From contig CM018031.1 of NCBI GenBank assembly GCA_008638375.1, forward strand, positions 13,880,062 through 13,944,061: DNA of 64,000 nucleotides. The letters are read 5' to 3'. The translations under genes were made by a program, and so were the position numbers. How positions within the stretch are numbered: position 1 is the stretch's first letter; each line of letters begins with the position of its first letter. The DNA is from Nyssa sinensis (Eukaryota; Streptophyta; Magnoliopsida; Cornales; Nyssaceae). Under the pieces are notes generated by a model. The model made no database searches. It saw only the letters and a program-made list of their open reading frames with translations, and was not told the origin of the DNA. Of this stretch, positions 11,301 to 22,829 are shown one piece after another.

Positions 11301-12642
11301 TTAATATTTTGAATTATAGAGGTAAATAACTATTATAATAACAGGTTATGCAGAGCATTAGCACTATTCTGCTTTCTAGAATTTTAGAGTCCACTGTATT
11401 TTCAAAACTCTTATGGAGAATGTTACAATCCCTATAGCCTTCAAGAATCAAATCTAATCCTCAGGGGCTGCCTAAGAAATTCCAAAAACAGGCCAATCAA
11501 ATATGTAGTGCCATCTGGCTGCCAGAACAATATGAAACCAAGCCTTGTGGTTTTTGAACTGGCAGATATACATAGGATTTTCAGAAAATACAGGAACCAC
11601 ACCATTAAGAGGTGTTGGCCAGACCAAACAAAACAAGGGAAGACAGAAAAACAAAAAGATTAAGGTTTATTTTAGGCTAGCTGAAGTTTTCTGCTTCTAA
11701 TCATTTTCTGATCCGGTTGAACATCTATATGACGGGTTTAGTGTTTTTGTCACATGCTTAATGATTAAAGTCCTAGCTAAAACAAAAGTCAATAATAGCC
11801 TTGGCCTCCTTATTTTTCTGAATTCATCTTTCGAACTTGAGCCAGATCCTACAATTTGAAGTAAAAAAAAATGTGACGTGATTTTAGTGCAAAGAATTGG
11901 GAATGGGATGCAAGGTTCTTGCATACATGGCTTTGCATAGAAAGGTGAAGGGGAAAGTAAAAAATGTTTTAAACCTTTGTCACTAACCATAGTTTAGCCA
12001 TTACATGATCCAGAAAGTGGTTATCAGAGAAATGGATGCATAATGTGATGTCTCTAAATCACTTTGGCAGTTTGAGTTAATCATATGCTCCATTCCCCCA
12101 ACTTTCCATATCAAATAAGATACAACTGTCAAGGATCAAATGAAGAACCCAAGTCTAAAAATGTCCTAAAAAGGTATTGAGCCAATCAATATAGAAATAT
12201 ACGTATACACATACACACAATATCTATATATGAAAAAATCGAAATAAAGAATTAAAAATAGCAACTTCATTGAAAAAAAAAATTCACTCACAAGATTACA
12301 ACTTTTCCATCCGAGCACTGGACTCCAAACCAAAAACATGGATTAATATCTCCGTTGTGATCGTTCCAGTTCGACAGAGCGCCGAATGGATCTCTCATCA
12401 CTCTCTCTCGAAACCTCAACAGCGCCAACCCTGAATTCCAAGTTAACTCTTCAGCCAACCACAGTCCCTCTGCCAACGTCCCAAATATAAATATATATAA
12501 TAAATTGGATGGAAGTGTAAAAATTCGTACCTTCGCTGTTAAGAGACCAACACAGACTCAGATTGTGATTAAAGATAGACAACACCGCCAACATCATTGC
12601 TATGCGAAGTTTAAATCGATCTAATCTCCACCGCTCACTCAT
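6953..12642 (-). CDS. MRH1/MDIS-type LRR receptor-like pseudokinase, 3' end lost in gap
   Basis: Nine exons: 12642-12531, 12430-12292, 10809-10738, 10650-10507, 10417-10277, 9283-8703, 8245-8055, 7970-7838 and 7052-6953 (cut by the gap). Reading phase is kept at every junction, giving about 537 residues; relatives have roughly 670-680. Order: N-terminal signal peptide (about 1-32); SLNSEGLALLRFRERV LRR cap; three to four LRRs, with exons 3 and 4 of 72 and 144 bp (one and two repeats); Pro/Ser-rich stalk with SPSP runs; membrane helix LIWSLVIGVSLVIFVSALGI; kinase-like domain from VPKLQRSELETA. The family sits in the plasma membrane; Arabidopsis members act in root-hair growth (MRH1) and pollen-tube guidance (MDIS1). 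The usual ATP-binding Lys is absent (GVEIAVTS), so catalysis is unlikely. The start was chosen at MSERWRLDRF; an upstream in-frame Met at 12699 is less likely. Intron 7 uses a GC donor. Confidence 0.93.
8271..8299. repeat. (AT)n microsatellite
   Basis: About 14 AT dinucleotides just upstream, in transcript sense, of the exon beginning VPKLQ in the receptor gene (intron 6). Confidence 0.95.
8478..8528 (-). mobile_element. Tiny truncated retroposon with 18-bp target duplication
   Basis: An 18-bp sequence beginning TACAATAGTTCCAAGG occurs at 8478-8495 and again at 8511-8528. Between them are 15 bases, eight T followed by GGGTAAT-like sequence, which read on the minus strand as ATTACCC plus poly(A). 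This is what an extremely 5'-truncated LINE or SINE insertion looks like. It lies in intron 6 of the receptor gene, clear of the splice sites. Confidence 0.75.
10810..12291 (-). other. Large intron of the MRH1-like gene
   Basis: 1,482 bp between the N-terminal cap exon and the first LRR exon. The donor is TT/GTGAGT at 12291 and the acceptor CAG at 10810. Within it, 11107-11150 has a T-run followed by ATAGGTAATTAAATTTTATT, which resembles a short LINE or SINE tail in reverse. The small open frames inside (for example 11654-11472 and 11990-11697) have no family resemblance. Confidence 0.8.
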
Positions 12643-13260
12643 TTCAAATAGAAGAAACCCAAATTTGTGAAAACAATTTCGTCTTCGTAGTCCAATCAAA
12701 ATTGATTCACTAGAGTAATGAATACTGATTATACAGATATCTATAATCTATATATGTATATGTACCTATGTATAAAGAGATGGAAAGCAAACTAGAGAGA
12801 GCAAGGGAGAGCAGGTGATTAGAGAGATACTTATAATTATATACAGAGCCGCGAGACAGAGATCTTATTGGCGCCTCTGCAAGTGCAAGCTAATTTAGAT
12901 AGCGGGAGAAGAAACGCGTGATTCGGTGATTATTTTTTTAATTTTTTAAAAACCGATAACCGAAAAGGCGAAACTCACCGACATAAATACCGGAATATAG
13001 GTGATTCAGTATCCGTGAAGCTATGTACAAACAAATGTTACTTTTTAAGAGCCAATTCCGATAAACCGGACTGGAATGTTTTCTTCGCGTTTCGGTGAGT
13101 GCAGACTTTGCACGTTCAGTTTTGCCCTTCCATTGCCAGCGGCGGCTCTCTCATATCTCTGACACTGTTTCTCTTATAACGGCGCCGTCGTCCGGTTCTT
13201 GAATCCACTTCTTTTTTTCACGTGCCGCTTAGTTTACGTTCGTTTTTCTTCCCTGCAGAG
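12643..13260 (-). promoter_or_regulatory. 5' UTR and promoter region of the MRH1-like gene
   Basis: Upstream of the chosen ATG. On the minus strand there is a TATA-like stretch TGTATATAATTATAAG at about 12830-12845 and a CCAAT sequence at about 12868-12874. A GC-richer patch at 13080-13255 contains a CACGTG G-box near 13220. A pyrimidine-rich leader (plus-strand GAGAGA) lies at 12794-12826. All sites are by eye, and the transcription start is not fixed. Confidence 0.4.
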
Positions 13261-13948
13261 GTGAATCTCTAGGTCATCATTTGATAGCGTTTATTGAATA
13301 TTTTTATAAATTTAAATTTTTTTAGAACAATTAAATTAAATTGTATTTTTAATTATTGTGCATAATTATCATAATTGAACCGCGTTGAATGGTTTATCAC
13401 TTTGGTTAAATTAATTTTATAATTAATATATTTAAAAATATATAAATATATAATAAAAGTTAATAAAATTATATGAAAATTTTATATTTTTATTATATTA
13501 ATGTTAGATCAGAAATTATAACGATAATTACTAAAATTATCTTAATATATGCGTTCATATATTGCGGTATACAAATAAACACACAAAATAATATATTTAA
13601 ATGCTTTCAGTCTTTTGTGAAAAACAAGCATTGGGTGTTTAAAAAACAAAGGAAATATTTTAGCATTTTGTAATAAAAATATTTAAAAATTAATTTTATA
13701 TCTTTTAGCTCATATGTTACAAATTGTAGAGTTCTAAACAAAATCGATGCTTAAATTTATTTTTTAATTAATTAACCAATTTGATTGATATTTTCCCTCC
13801 TTTTAAAAAGAAAAAATAAATTAATTAATCAAATTGAATTGGTTTAGGGTCGATTTCCAGTTTAGTCAGCTAATTTGGTAAAAATAACTTTGTTATTATG
13901 AGATTCATTTAGAGATTTTTGTATTTTTGAACATTTCAAAATTTTAAG

Positions 13949-13987
<39 letters not shown>

Positions 13988-14415
13988 CTTAGATATGCAT
14001 TTCTTAACATTTTGTGGCAAAAAAAGTAACTCTAAAATTGTATTAAAAAATAATCTCAAACAGCCAATTAAAAAGATTATGGCTAGGCATTTGATACCCT
14101 TATAGGCCATCATTCATAACACAAATTCCATAACAAATTAAATTGATAAATTGACTAAATATAACACGTCACATAATTTATTATAATTTTATAAGTAATT
14201 TTTTAATATTCATTTTTGGGCTTATCACTTTTAACTTATTGTGTCATTTCAAAATATATATTTTTCAATAAAGTTTCTACTACAATTGTTTAAATATTCC
14301 TTTCTAATAATCTAATTAATCTTTAGATGGATTCATTGCTTAGATCAACTCTCAGTATAAGCCATAACACCATGAATTTTCACTAGATGAATATAAAATA
14401 CACATAAAATTTTAC
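13261..14415. other. AT-rich intergenic, (TA)n
   Basis: Very AT-rich with no gene. A (TA)n microsatellite lies at about 13950-13982. Small frames are low complexity. Confidence 0.5.
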
Positions 14416-14560
14416 TAACACAAGATTAATTTGAATTCAAATTTTCTATAATATAAATTTATATTCAAATTGTAATTTTTCTAATATCTTTATCTACAAT
14501 AACTCCCTGTATCTATCTTTTATTCAAATTTAAATTCTTTTTTATTTTACTAAAGTTATA
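14415..14560 (-). repeat. Dispersed repeat B, copy 1
   Basis: Contains AGATTAATTTGAATTCAAAT followed by ATCTTTATC, AATAACTCC and TATTCAAATTTAAATTC blocks. The same order of blocks appears on the opposite strand at about 19030-19245, so the two form an inverted pair of one dispersed repeat. Confidence 0.5.
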
Positions 14561-15413
14561 TTATATTTTAAACTGAATAAAACATAAATCATCCTTCAAA
14601 TTCTTTTAAAATGTCACTATAATTGTCAATTCAAATAATGTAAAGACTATTTATATTAGTCATCCCTCTAACTGTTTCCTCTTTTGGAAATTTCTTATAA
14701 TGTCTGCGTCCAATTGACAGAGACACCACCTTGTTTGTTTACATTCTTTTTGAAAACAGATTTTTAATTTCAAAATATGAAATACGCATTTGACAAATTA
14801 TTTATTTTAAGTTTTTTTAATTATTTAAAATTTAGATTGTCATATCCAAATGTATTTTTACAATTTTTACAAAATTAATTACAAAATTTTTAAAAATATT
14901 TTTTAAAAAATTATATCTGAATCATTATCTAAGCATAACCAGAGGATTAAGTTCCCTTTTTTGAGAAATATTTTTATTCAATTAATAAAAAAAAAAGGCA
15001 AAATAAATGATTAAGTTCCCTTTTTTGAGGAATATTAACATATGACTTGTCTATGTTTATGAAAATTATTTTACTAATTTTAGTAAAATATATTCAAATT
15101 AATAAATACTTATTACGTATACAAATATATAAACAATAGTTCCTATATTTATTGGCGTCTTTGTAGTTGGTCCTTTCTGGTTTACCATTCAAACTTCTAA
15201 ACTCTATTACGTGAGGAATTGTTACACGTGTTTTACTAATAAATTGTTCGGACTGAACCCACCTTGGTTGACTTGTTTATATCACTTTTGAATCATACTT
15301 CACATGGCCCAATGCATACGCTGCTCCCAATCTAATGGTTCTTCTTCTTGTCGATGATTAATCAATTTTATTCTCTGCCCGGTTTATTTGAAGGAGTCCA
15401 AAGACTCCAATAA

Positions 15414-15457
<44 letters not shown>

Positions 15458-15876
15458 GAGCATTAATATTAGCATTATTTCACTAATCCGGCCTGCAACA
15501 GAGAACGACAGCCACGATTTACATGAATTTGTTAAGTGGGTATTTGGAACTATTTTTTCAAATGTAAATTTGAATTTTAAAATAGTCTAAATTTAATTTT
15601 TTTTTTTTTAAAAGCACTTTAGTATCAAATAAATTTTTTAAACAGTTTTTACAAACTCAAACACAATAGTGAGAGTTCAAAAACTATTCTAAAACAGACC
15701 TAAGCATGAAAACGTGGGCATTTTATTAAATAAATTAATAATAATTATTAACAGTTTAAAAAATAATTAATGCCTAATTGATGGTTCCATCACATACAGT
15801 CATATATTATAATATTAGCTCACGGAAATAATAATGGGTAAATGAGAGGAATGCATTAAAATCATAGCTTGAGTAA
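14561..15876. other. AT-rich intergenic, microsatellite
   Basis: No gene seen. A compound (TA)n(GA)n microsatellite lies at about 15416-15458. Confidence 0.5.
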
Positions 15877-16105
15877 AGTACGCGATTTGATATATAATAG
15901 ATATAATTCTGAGTAGAGTTATATGGTTGGAATAATTATTCAATGATTCATTAGAATTATGATTTTAAGAGTTGGTACGCGATTTGATATAATTATTCAA
16001 TGATTCAGTGAAGTACGCGATTTGATATATAAGTAGATAAAATTTTGAGTAGGGTCGTATGGTTGGAACAATTATTCAATGATTCATTGAAATTATGATT
16101 TTAAG
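15877..16105 (+). repeat. Local tandem duplication with a short middle copy
   Basis: Three starts of GTACGCGATTTGATATA at about 15878, 15974 and 16012. The first and third copies continue through GAGTAG, TATGGTTGGAA and AATTATTCAATGATTCATT for about 95 bp; the middle copy is collapsed to under 40 bp. Mutations separate the copies. No coding content. Confidence 0.85.
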
Positions 16106-17480
16106 TGTTAGATCGAAAGTCACGGGTGTAATATTATATTATAAATGTATATATAATATATTATTTAATCATTAGAATCATTAAAGCAGGATTATTGAAT
16201 AATTTTTCATATGATTGTCCCATATTTTATATTTTCTTGTACAAAAATGAATATCATTATAAAAAGCAGAGAATGTGAACCGTTTATTCCTTATTGATGA
16301 GAAAATTAGCATTTATATCATATAACCTTATTGAGCTATTTGTTTCTATAAGTGTATTTAAGAAAGAAAAAAACACATAAGGCTTTATGAGTTCTATCAT
16401 GAATTACTTCCTAATATGTATTATGCATAGAGAGAGAGAGAGACACTGGCGGATTTGAGGGGTGGAGGCATTCTTCAGTAAATATGCATTACTACGTGTT
16501 TAGAGCCGGCTCATGTAATTAGTGGCTTAAAGTAAAATAAATAACGCGTAAATTAATTTTTTTTTCCTGTAAGCAAATTAAGCACTAGTTTTAATATATA
16601 TATTTTTCAAGTGTTGTATTGTAATAAGTTTCTTTGCACACTTTTTTTAATTTTCTTATCTATTTAGGAATTTCTATTTCAATTAAATCACAACTCTAGT
16701 TATTAAAAAAAAAATAACTCTACTTTTCATATATCCATTAGCATACGTATATTAGTATATGACGACAGACAATATATTATAAAAATTAGATAAATTTAGT
16801 TTATTTTTTTCTTTTATAAGATTTAGAGTTTTATATAACTTATACTTTTACTTTTAATAGCATCGTACTATAGATACATACAAAATTTGAAGCTTTTATT
16901 GTAGGTGAAACCTAAAACGATCGCTTTATTCGCATTATGCTAGAGCTGCCACTGTACATGTCAATATGTCATATTACTCACATTTTATCATATGTGTTAT
17001 GATTTATCTTTTTTAGTAAGTCATAATATATGTGACAAAAGTAACATCGTTATATGTCCCATAAGTTTTTAAAATTACAACATATCTTACAAATATTATA
17101 TATTAAAAAATTCTTCCAAACATACACTGGCCTTTTCAAAGATTCAACACACAAATTGTACTGAAACACAACGGAATGGTATTTATTAAACATTTTTATT
17201 GTGGGTTTTTTTTTTTGGTAACCAAGAATTCACGTTGGCAAAATATTCACATTTATGAAGATTGGGAGTGTCTCAATTTCATAAAAAAATGAATAATTTT
17301 TATCTCTTATAAGAATGTGGAGATCACTCTCACTATTTGAATTTCTTTTTTTTAACAATTTTAACATATGTGGATCATATTTTTGTAAGACAATCAAGAA
17401 TTGTCCATTTATGTTGAAATAGGGACACTCTAAACTCATTTTATGACTCATCGTGACTTCTTTGTCAGAGTTAAATGTGA
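16106..17480. other. AT-rich intergenic, no gene seen
   Basis: Low-complexity AT-rich DNA with a (GA)n tract at about 16429-16442. A 73-codon minus-strand frame (17451-17230) has no recognisable family. Confidence 0.4.
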
Positions 17481-17539
17481 AACTATGGTGAATTTTTTTT
17501 TTTTATGGTTGTTTTCAACTTATTTATCAATTTATGGTC

Positions 17540-17775
17540 ATTTGGAAAACGTCTTTTGAAAAAATATTTTTAGAGTCAGAATCGTTTTTTCAAAACACAA
17601 TTTAAAAAATTTAAAAAAAATCATTTTACATTGAAAACATCATTTGAAAAGACGTTTTCAAAAATATTTTTTCACAAGACGATTTTAAAAAACTATTAAA
17701 AACAATAACTGAAAAACATAAAAAAGTGTGTTTTGAAAAGACGCTTTTGAAATATTTTTCAAAACAACCATCTTA
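17540..17775. repeat. Inverted and direct repeats of an AAAACGTCTTTT motif
   Basis: AAACGTCTTTTGAAAAAATA is followed by its inverted form GAAAAGACGTTTTCAAAAAT about 110 bp later, and then by GAAAAGACGCTTTTGAAATA. Together they could fold into hairpins; this is probably a decayed foldback element. Confidence 0.55.
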
Positions 17776-18599
17776 CCTAAATAATGTAAAAGAAACAATA
17801 TTCTAATTTTTTTTTTAAAAGAATCATATTTTGGAAAAAAATTCTATCCTTACCAATGGTCAAAAGTTTGGTTAATTAACAGTTACTATTTTTCATTCCA
17901 TGAGAAAAAAGACAAAAAGAAAAGAGTTGAGATATATTATCAATATGATTGACACACCATTAAATGATCAGTGCATCATTTCACTTTCGTGGAAAATTAT
18001 TTGAATGGATAATAGTGGAAGATTAAATGAAATTTAATAAAGGGCCATCTCAAGCACCCACCATATGTGACACTAGACAGGCCAAGAAATTGACGGTCCA
18101 CCCTACATAAAAAATAAAATAAAGAAATATGTTTGGATGTTAGGGGTGATGATGATCACAAAATCCTAGAGATGTCATTTTGTGTTTCTAATATGTCACG
18201 AGAGAGGTAGGAGAAGTGGAGGTCGGACCCAGACCGGACCACCACCAGTGCATGAGCCTAACCGTAACATGACGATAATCTTAAATTATTCTTGATTTTT
18301 ACTTGGTGTTGTTTATGAGTGGAGTTATACTAACTAGCTAAAATGGGGTTTTATTTATTTATTTATTTTTATCAATGTTAAGAGCTTAAAGGACTTTTTG
18401 GGTGGATGAAAGTTTAATCTAATGATAAGACACTTAATTATCCTACTAACTCGAACTCTCTCTATTTGTACCCTAAATGACAATTAAATCTCTCTTTATT
18501 TTTACTTATGGGAATTAAACCTTTCGCCTTATTTGTAGAAGTGTAAAAGTTATGCCACTCAACTGTAAGGATGACAATTTATTTCGTTTTGTTGAAAAT
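17776..18599. other. Intergenic, no gene seen
   Basis: AT-rich with no coding or RNA gene recognised. Confidence 0.4.
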
Positions 18600-18925
18600 T
18601 TATCATACTACTTTTAATAGAACAGGTTTGGTGAAAGCTATATTCACCTCATTAGAGTTTGGAGTGAAGGGGACTCCGTCTCTATTATATAAAATAAAAT
18701 AATAAAAAAATTTTGTACTTACATATTTAATGTTATAATGATATTTTTTAGTCACTCATTAAAAATTTATACAAATTTAATAGTTATATGTTTGAAAAAA
18801 AAATTGTTATTATAATTTTCTCTGTACATGTATATTTTTTAATTTTATACATGTAATATTTTATTTGAAATGTGTTAATTATAATTAATTTAATAAAATA
18901 AATAAATTAATAAAAAGTTAAGAAT
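18600..18925 (+). repeat. Dispersed AT-rich repeat, copy B
   Basis: This is the inverted partner of the segment at 4835-5170 and shares its ordered AT-rich blocks. The left edge may extend to GGATGACAATTTATTTCG at about 18568, which resembles the GGATGGCAA-type ends of some plant elements. Confidence 0.5.
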
Positions 18926-19029
18926 AAATGGGACATTGAATTTAGAGTCGCCAATACTGAAAAAAGAGCACTGAAAATGATAACCTTAGACATGGAATGT
19001 TTGTGTAGAGGTAATGCCTAAGTCTGCAG

Positions 19030-19245
19030 TAATAGTTTGAATTCAAATTTAAATTCAAACTAATCTTTGTTTGATTTTTATTAATATAAGCTTGAGCTTT
19101 TATAGTTGTACATACAGAAAAATAGAAAGAGAATTTAAATTTGAATAGAAGATAAGGAAAGATGGATATGGAGAATTGTTATAAATAAAAATCTTTGAAA
19201 AATTAGAGTTTTAATTTGAATTCAAATTAATCTTTGTTATACAGT
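19030..19245 (+). repeat. Dispersed repeat B, copy 2
   Basis: Inverted partner of 14415-14560. It has AATTTGAATTC blocks at both ends and an internal ATAAAAGCTCAAGC-like stretch in reverse, which could be a degenerate LTR promoter. Confidence 0.45.
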
Positions 19246-19419
19246 CCCACATGAAATAATAAGTATAATAAAAAATAATTAATATACACGATTCAACCTA
19301 AGAGCTAACAATTTAACTTTTGAATGAAGTTGAATCTGACATGTATATCATTGCCCTTCTGTAGACTCATCTCATCTCCTTATATATACACAATATTTAT
19401 GTCTGTCGAGCACATCACT

Positions 19420-22400
19420 CAGGGCTGGCTAAAGGATAAAGTAAGTAAAGTCCTAACTTTAGGCCAATTTTTTAAGTTCTATAATTTCTTTTGTATTTAA
19501 AAAAATATATTTATTATAATAAAATAAATAAATCTTTTTATATTCTTAATTTCTCTCTTTTATTATACAACTATCACTCAATAACTACTTTTTGATAGTA
19601 TTTATTATCTTCTCGTTTATCTCATTTTGTTTTTTTTCTAATAATTAACGTTCTTATTTTTTTATTTATAAAATTCTTTCTTCAAGTTTAAAAAGTACTT
19701 TGCAATCTAACAATCTGATATATTTTTTTAAAAGTACTCTACAATCTGACATTTTGGCAACCTGTGTAACTACAAGTTCGTATTGGCTTTGAACCTTGTT
19801 GACTTTGGTCTTTGGCGTAAGCCAAATTGACAAATTCTTCTTTTATGGCGTTTTGCATCTGTTTTGTTTACTGTATTGGACTTTAGCGTTTTGCAAGTGA
19901 AGCTATTTGGAGTTGGCGAGTTGCTGTGCATGAGTAGTGAAGTATTAAAAATTTTGATTAACTTTTTTTATGTTTGCTGAATCTGAAGACTAAATTGCTT
20001 CATAATTAGGTTCTATTGTTCTAACTTTAAATTTTTTAATTTAAAATTTATATTATCTTTTAAGACATATATAACTAGATTACCTCTATTTTGTTGACTG
20101 TAATTAGCTCATTGAATCTTTGATTATTAATTTTGTATTAGCCATTAAAAATATATAAAATAATTGTTATAAATACATTTTAATTTTTTGTATATCAAAA
20201 GAATTTAAATGTTAACTCGAAAATATGAATCTAGTTATTCAAAACTTAAAAAAAAGAGAAGAATTAAAAATTTAACACAATCTCAAAAAGGAGCTCTTGA
20301 TAATTTTTTTACAAATAATAAAAATAAATCAGAAAATATTAGTGAATGTTTCTTAAATGAACAAGTTAGTAATGTAATTGAGTTAGATGATAATAAAATA
20401 CTAGAACAAGAAGATGTGATTGAAAAGACTCATATTGATCCTCAAACTCATGATGAAGAGGTAAAGGACCAACCTGTTGATGAATTAAATGATTCTATTC
20501 CTAAAAATTTTTATGATCCAAGTCAATGGACAAAAATTGATACAAATTTGAGAGATTTATTAGTAGAAAGGGGTCTAATTAGAGTTAGTGATATGAATTT
20601 TCCTAAAAATAAATTCTCAATACATTTTTTCACTACAAATTATATTCAAAAGTTGGCAAACGGTGAAAAACATGAAAGAAGATGACTAGTTTATTCAAAT
20701 GACTTGGATAGAGTATTTTGTTTTTGTTGCAAATTATTTAATAATGTTTCCAGTACAAATAAATTAGCTAATGTTGGCACTAGAGATTGAAGAAATCTTA
20801 ATGCTAAGCTTAAGAGTCATGAGAAATGAGATTATGGATTGATTTAGAAATAAGATTGTTGAAAAATAAAACAATTGATAAAAATATTCAAGAACAAATA
20901 AATAGAGATCAAGAACGTTGAAAAAAAGTATTATCAAGAATTATTGCTGTAGTAAAAACTCTTGGTAAAAATAATTTGACCTTTCGAGAAAAAAATGAAA
21001 AGATCTATCAAGAAAGTAATGAAAATTTTTTAAGTCTAATTGAAATGATTGCAGAATTTGATCCGGTAATGCAAAAACATATTCGACGCATTAAACAAGA
21101 TAAAATTCATAACCATTACCTTAGACATAATATACAAAATGAATTGATAAATTTGTTAGCAAATGAAATTAAAAATAAAATTGTTGAACAAATTATCGAA
21201 GCAAAATATTGTTCAATAATACTTTATTACACTCCAAATGCAAGTCATCAAAAGCAAATGTCTTTTATATTGCGATGTGTGGATGTTTTATCAAGTCCAA
21301 TTACAATTAAAGAATATTTTTTAAAATTTTTAAAAGTAGATGATACAACTGAAAAATGTCTTTTTGATGTTATCGTTGATGAAATAAAAAATATTGGACT
21401 TGATGTTAATAATTTAAGAGGATAAGGGTATGATAATGGATCTAATATGAATGGCAAACACCAAGGAGTGCAAAAAAGATTTTTAGATATAAATCCTAGA
21501 TCGTTTTATACACCATGTGGTTGTCATAATTTAAATTTAGTACTTTGTGACATGGCTAATTCTTGTACTAAAGCTATATTATTTTTTGGAGTAGTACAAC
21601 GTATATACTCACTATTTTCTTCTTCTACCAAATGATGACAAATTTTACAAGATAATGTACATGGTCTAACTTTTAAACCATTGTCACAAACACATTGGGA
21701 AAGTCGTATTAAAAGTGTAAAAGCAATAAGATTTCAAACCCCATAAATTAGAGATGCTTTATTGAAATTAGCAGAAGTTCGTGAAGATCCTAAAACTAAA
21801 AGTGAAGCTAATTGCTTAGCAACATATGAGCTTGAAGATTTTGAATTTTTATTGGGCATGACTATTTGGTATGATATATTATTTGCTATCAACTCAGTTA
21901 ATAAAAATTTACAATTGAAAGATATGAGTATTGATATAGCTATAGAACAATTAAAATATCTGCTTTCTTTTTTTTGAAAAATATAGAGAAAATGAATTTG
22001 TGTCCACTATGATTTATTCTAAAGAAATTGCATTTGAAATGAAAATAGAACCTGTATTTTATGAAAAATGTATCATTCGTAGAAAGAAACATTTTGCTGA
22101 GAATGATAATAATAAAACAACAAAATCACTTGAAGAATCATTAGAATTGATTATTTTATATACATAATAGATCAAATAATTTTTTTACTTCAAAGTAGAT
22201 TTGAAAATTTTAAAATATATGAAAATATTTTTGGTTTTCTTTTTACTGGTAAAAAATTGATAGACAATGATAGTTTAAAAGAACATTGGTCACTAGATAA
22301 TAATAGTTTAAAAGAATATTGTCTTAATTTTGAATGTTCCTTAAAATATAATAATTACTCAAATATTGATGGTTTACATTTATTTTTAGAATTGAAAGTT

Positions 22401-22797
22401 TTAAAAGAAGTTATACAAATAGAAAATAATACTCCAATCGACACATTTAATCATATAAAAAGATTTGATTCTTTTCCAAATGCATATATTGCTTATAGAA
22501 TAATTTTAACAATTTTCGTAACCGCTGCTTCGGCGGAAAGAAGTTTTTCAAAACTAAAATTAATAAAATCTTACTTAAGATCAACAATGTTTCAAGAAAG
22601 ATTAAGTGGATTGATAATACTATCAATTGAAAAAGAAATGTTAGAAGAAATTCATTATAAAAATTTAATTAGTAATTTTGCATATCAAAAAGCAAGAAAA
22701 ATAAATTTTAAATAAAAAATTTATAAAATTTTAATAAATAAAAAAAAGCCTCATTTTACAATTTTGTTTTAAACCTCAATATTTTGAGCCGCCCCTG
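19420..22797 (+). mobile_element. hAT-family DNA transposon (inactive)
   Basis: Terminal inverted repeats: left CAGGGCTGGCTAAAGG at 19420, right CAGGGGCGGCTCAAAA (minus strand) ending at 22797. Flanks CACATCAC (19411-19418) and CGCATCAT (22798-22805) match at 6 of 8 positions, allowing a one-base offset on the left, which fits the 8-bp target duplication of hAT elements. The interior holds a degenerate transposase in the same orientation. Length is about 3.4 kb. The right end abuts a GRAS pseudogene. Confidence 0.85.
20209..22715 (+). pseudogene. hAT transposase pseudogene (TTF zinc finger, DUF4371-like, C-terminal dimerisation)
   Basis: Reading frames recover, in order: a Lys-rich N-terminus (20209-20685) ending in an FYDPSQW region; a TTF-type zinc-finger stretch SNDLDRVFCFCCKLF (about 20697); a DUF4371/RNase-H-like segment with YTPNASHQKQMSFILRC (about 21229-21290); and the C-terminal dimerisation region with TAASAERSFSKLKLIKSYLR and RLSGLIILSIEKEM (about 22520-22640). 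Frames are broken by several stops (such as 20683, 20788, 21423, 21634 and 21976) and by frameshifts. At the TPD position related proteins carry acidic residues; here it reads YYTPN, so the active site also looks lost. No functional transposase can be made. Relatives are annotated as zinc finger MYM-type protein 1-like. Confidence 0.9.
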
Positions 22798-22829
22798 CGC
22801 ATCATTTAAATTTGACAAGATTGATTATG

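Noticed and set aside
12643..12699. Upstream in-frame Met at 12699 for the receptor gene
   Set aside because: It would put Arg-rich sequence before the hydrophobic signal peptide; homologues begin at a short Met-x-x-RW stretch matching 12642.
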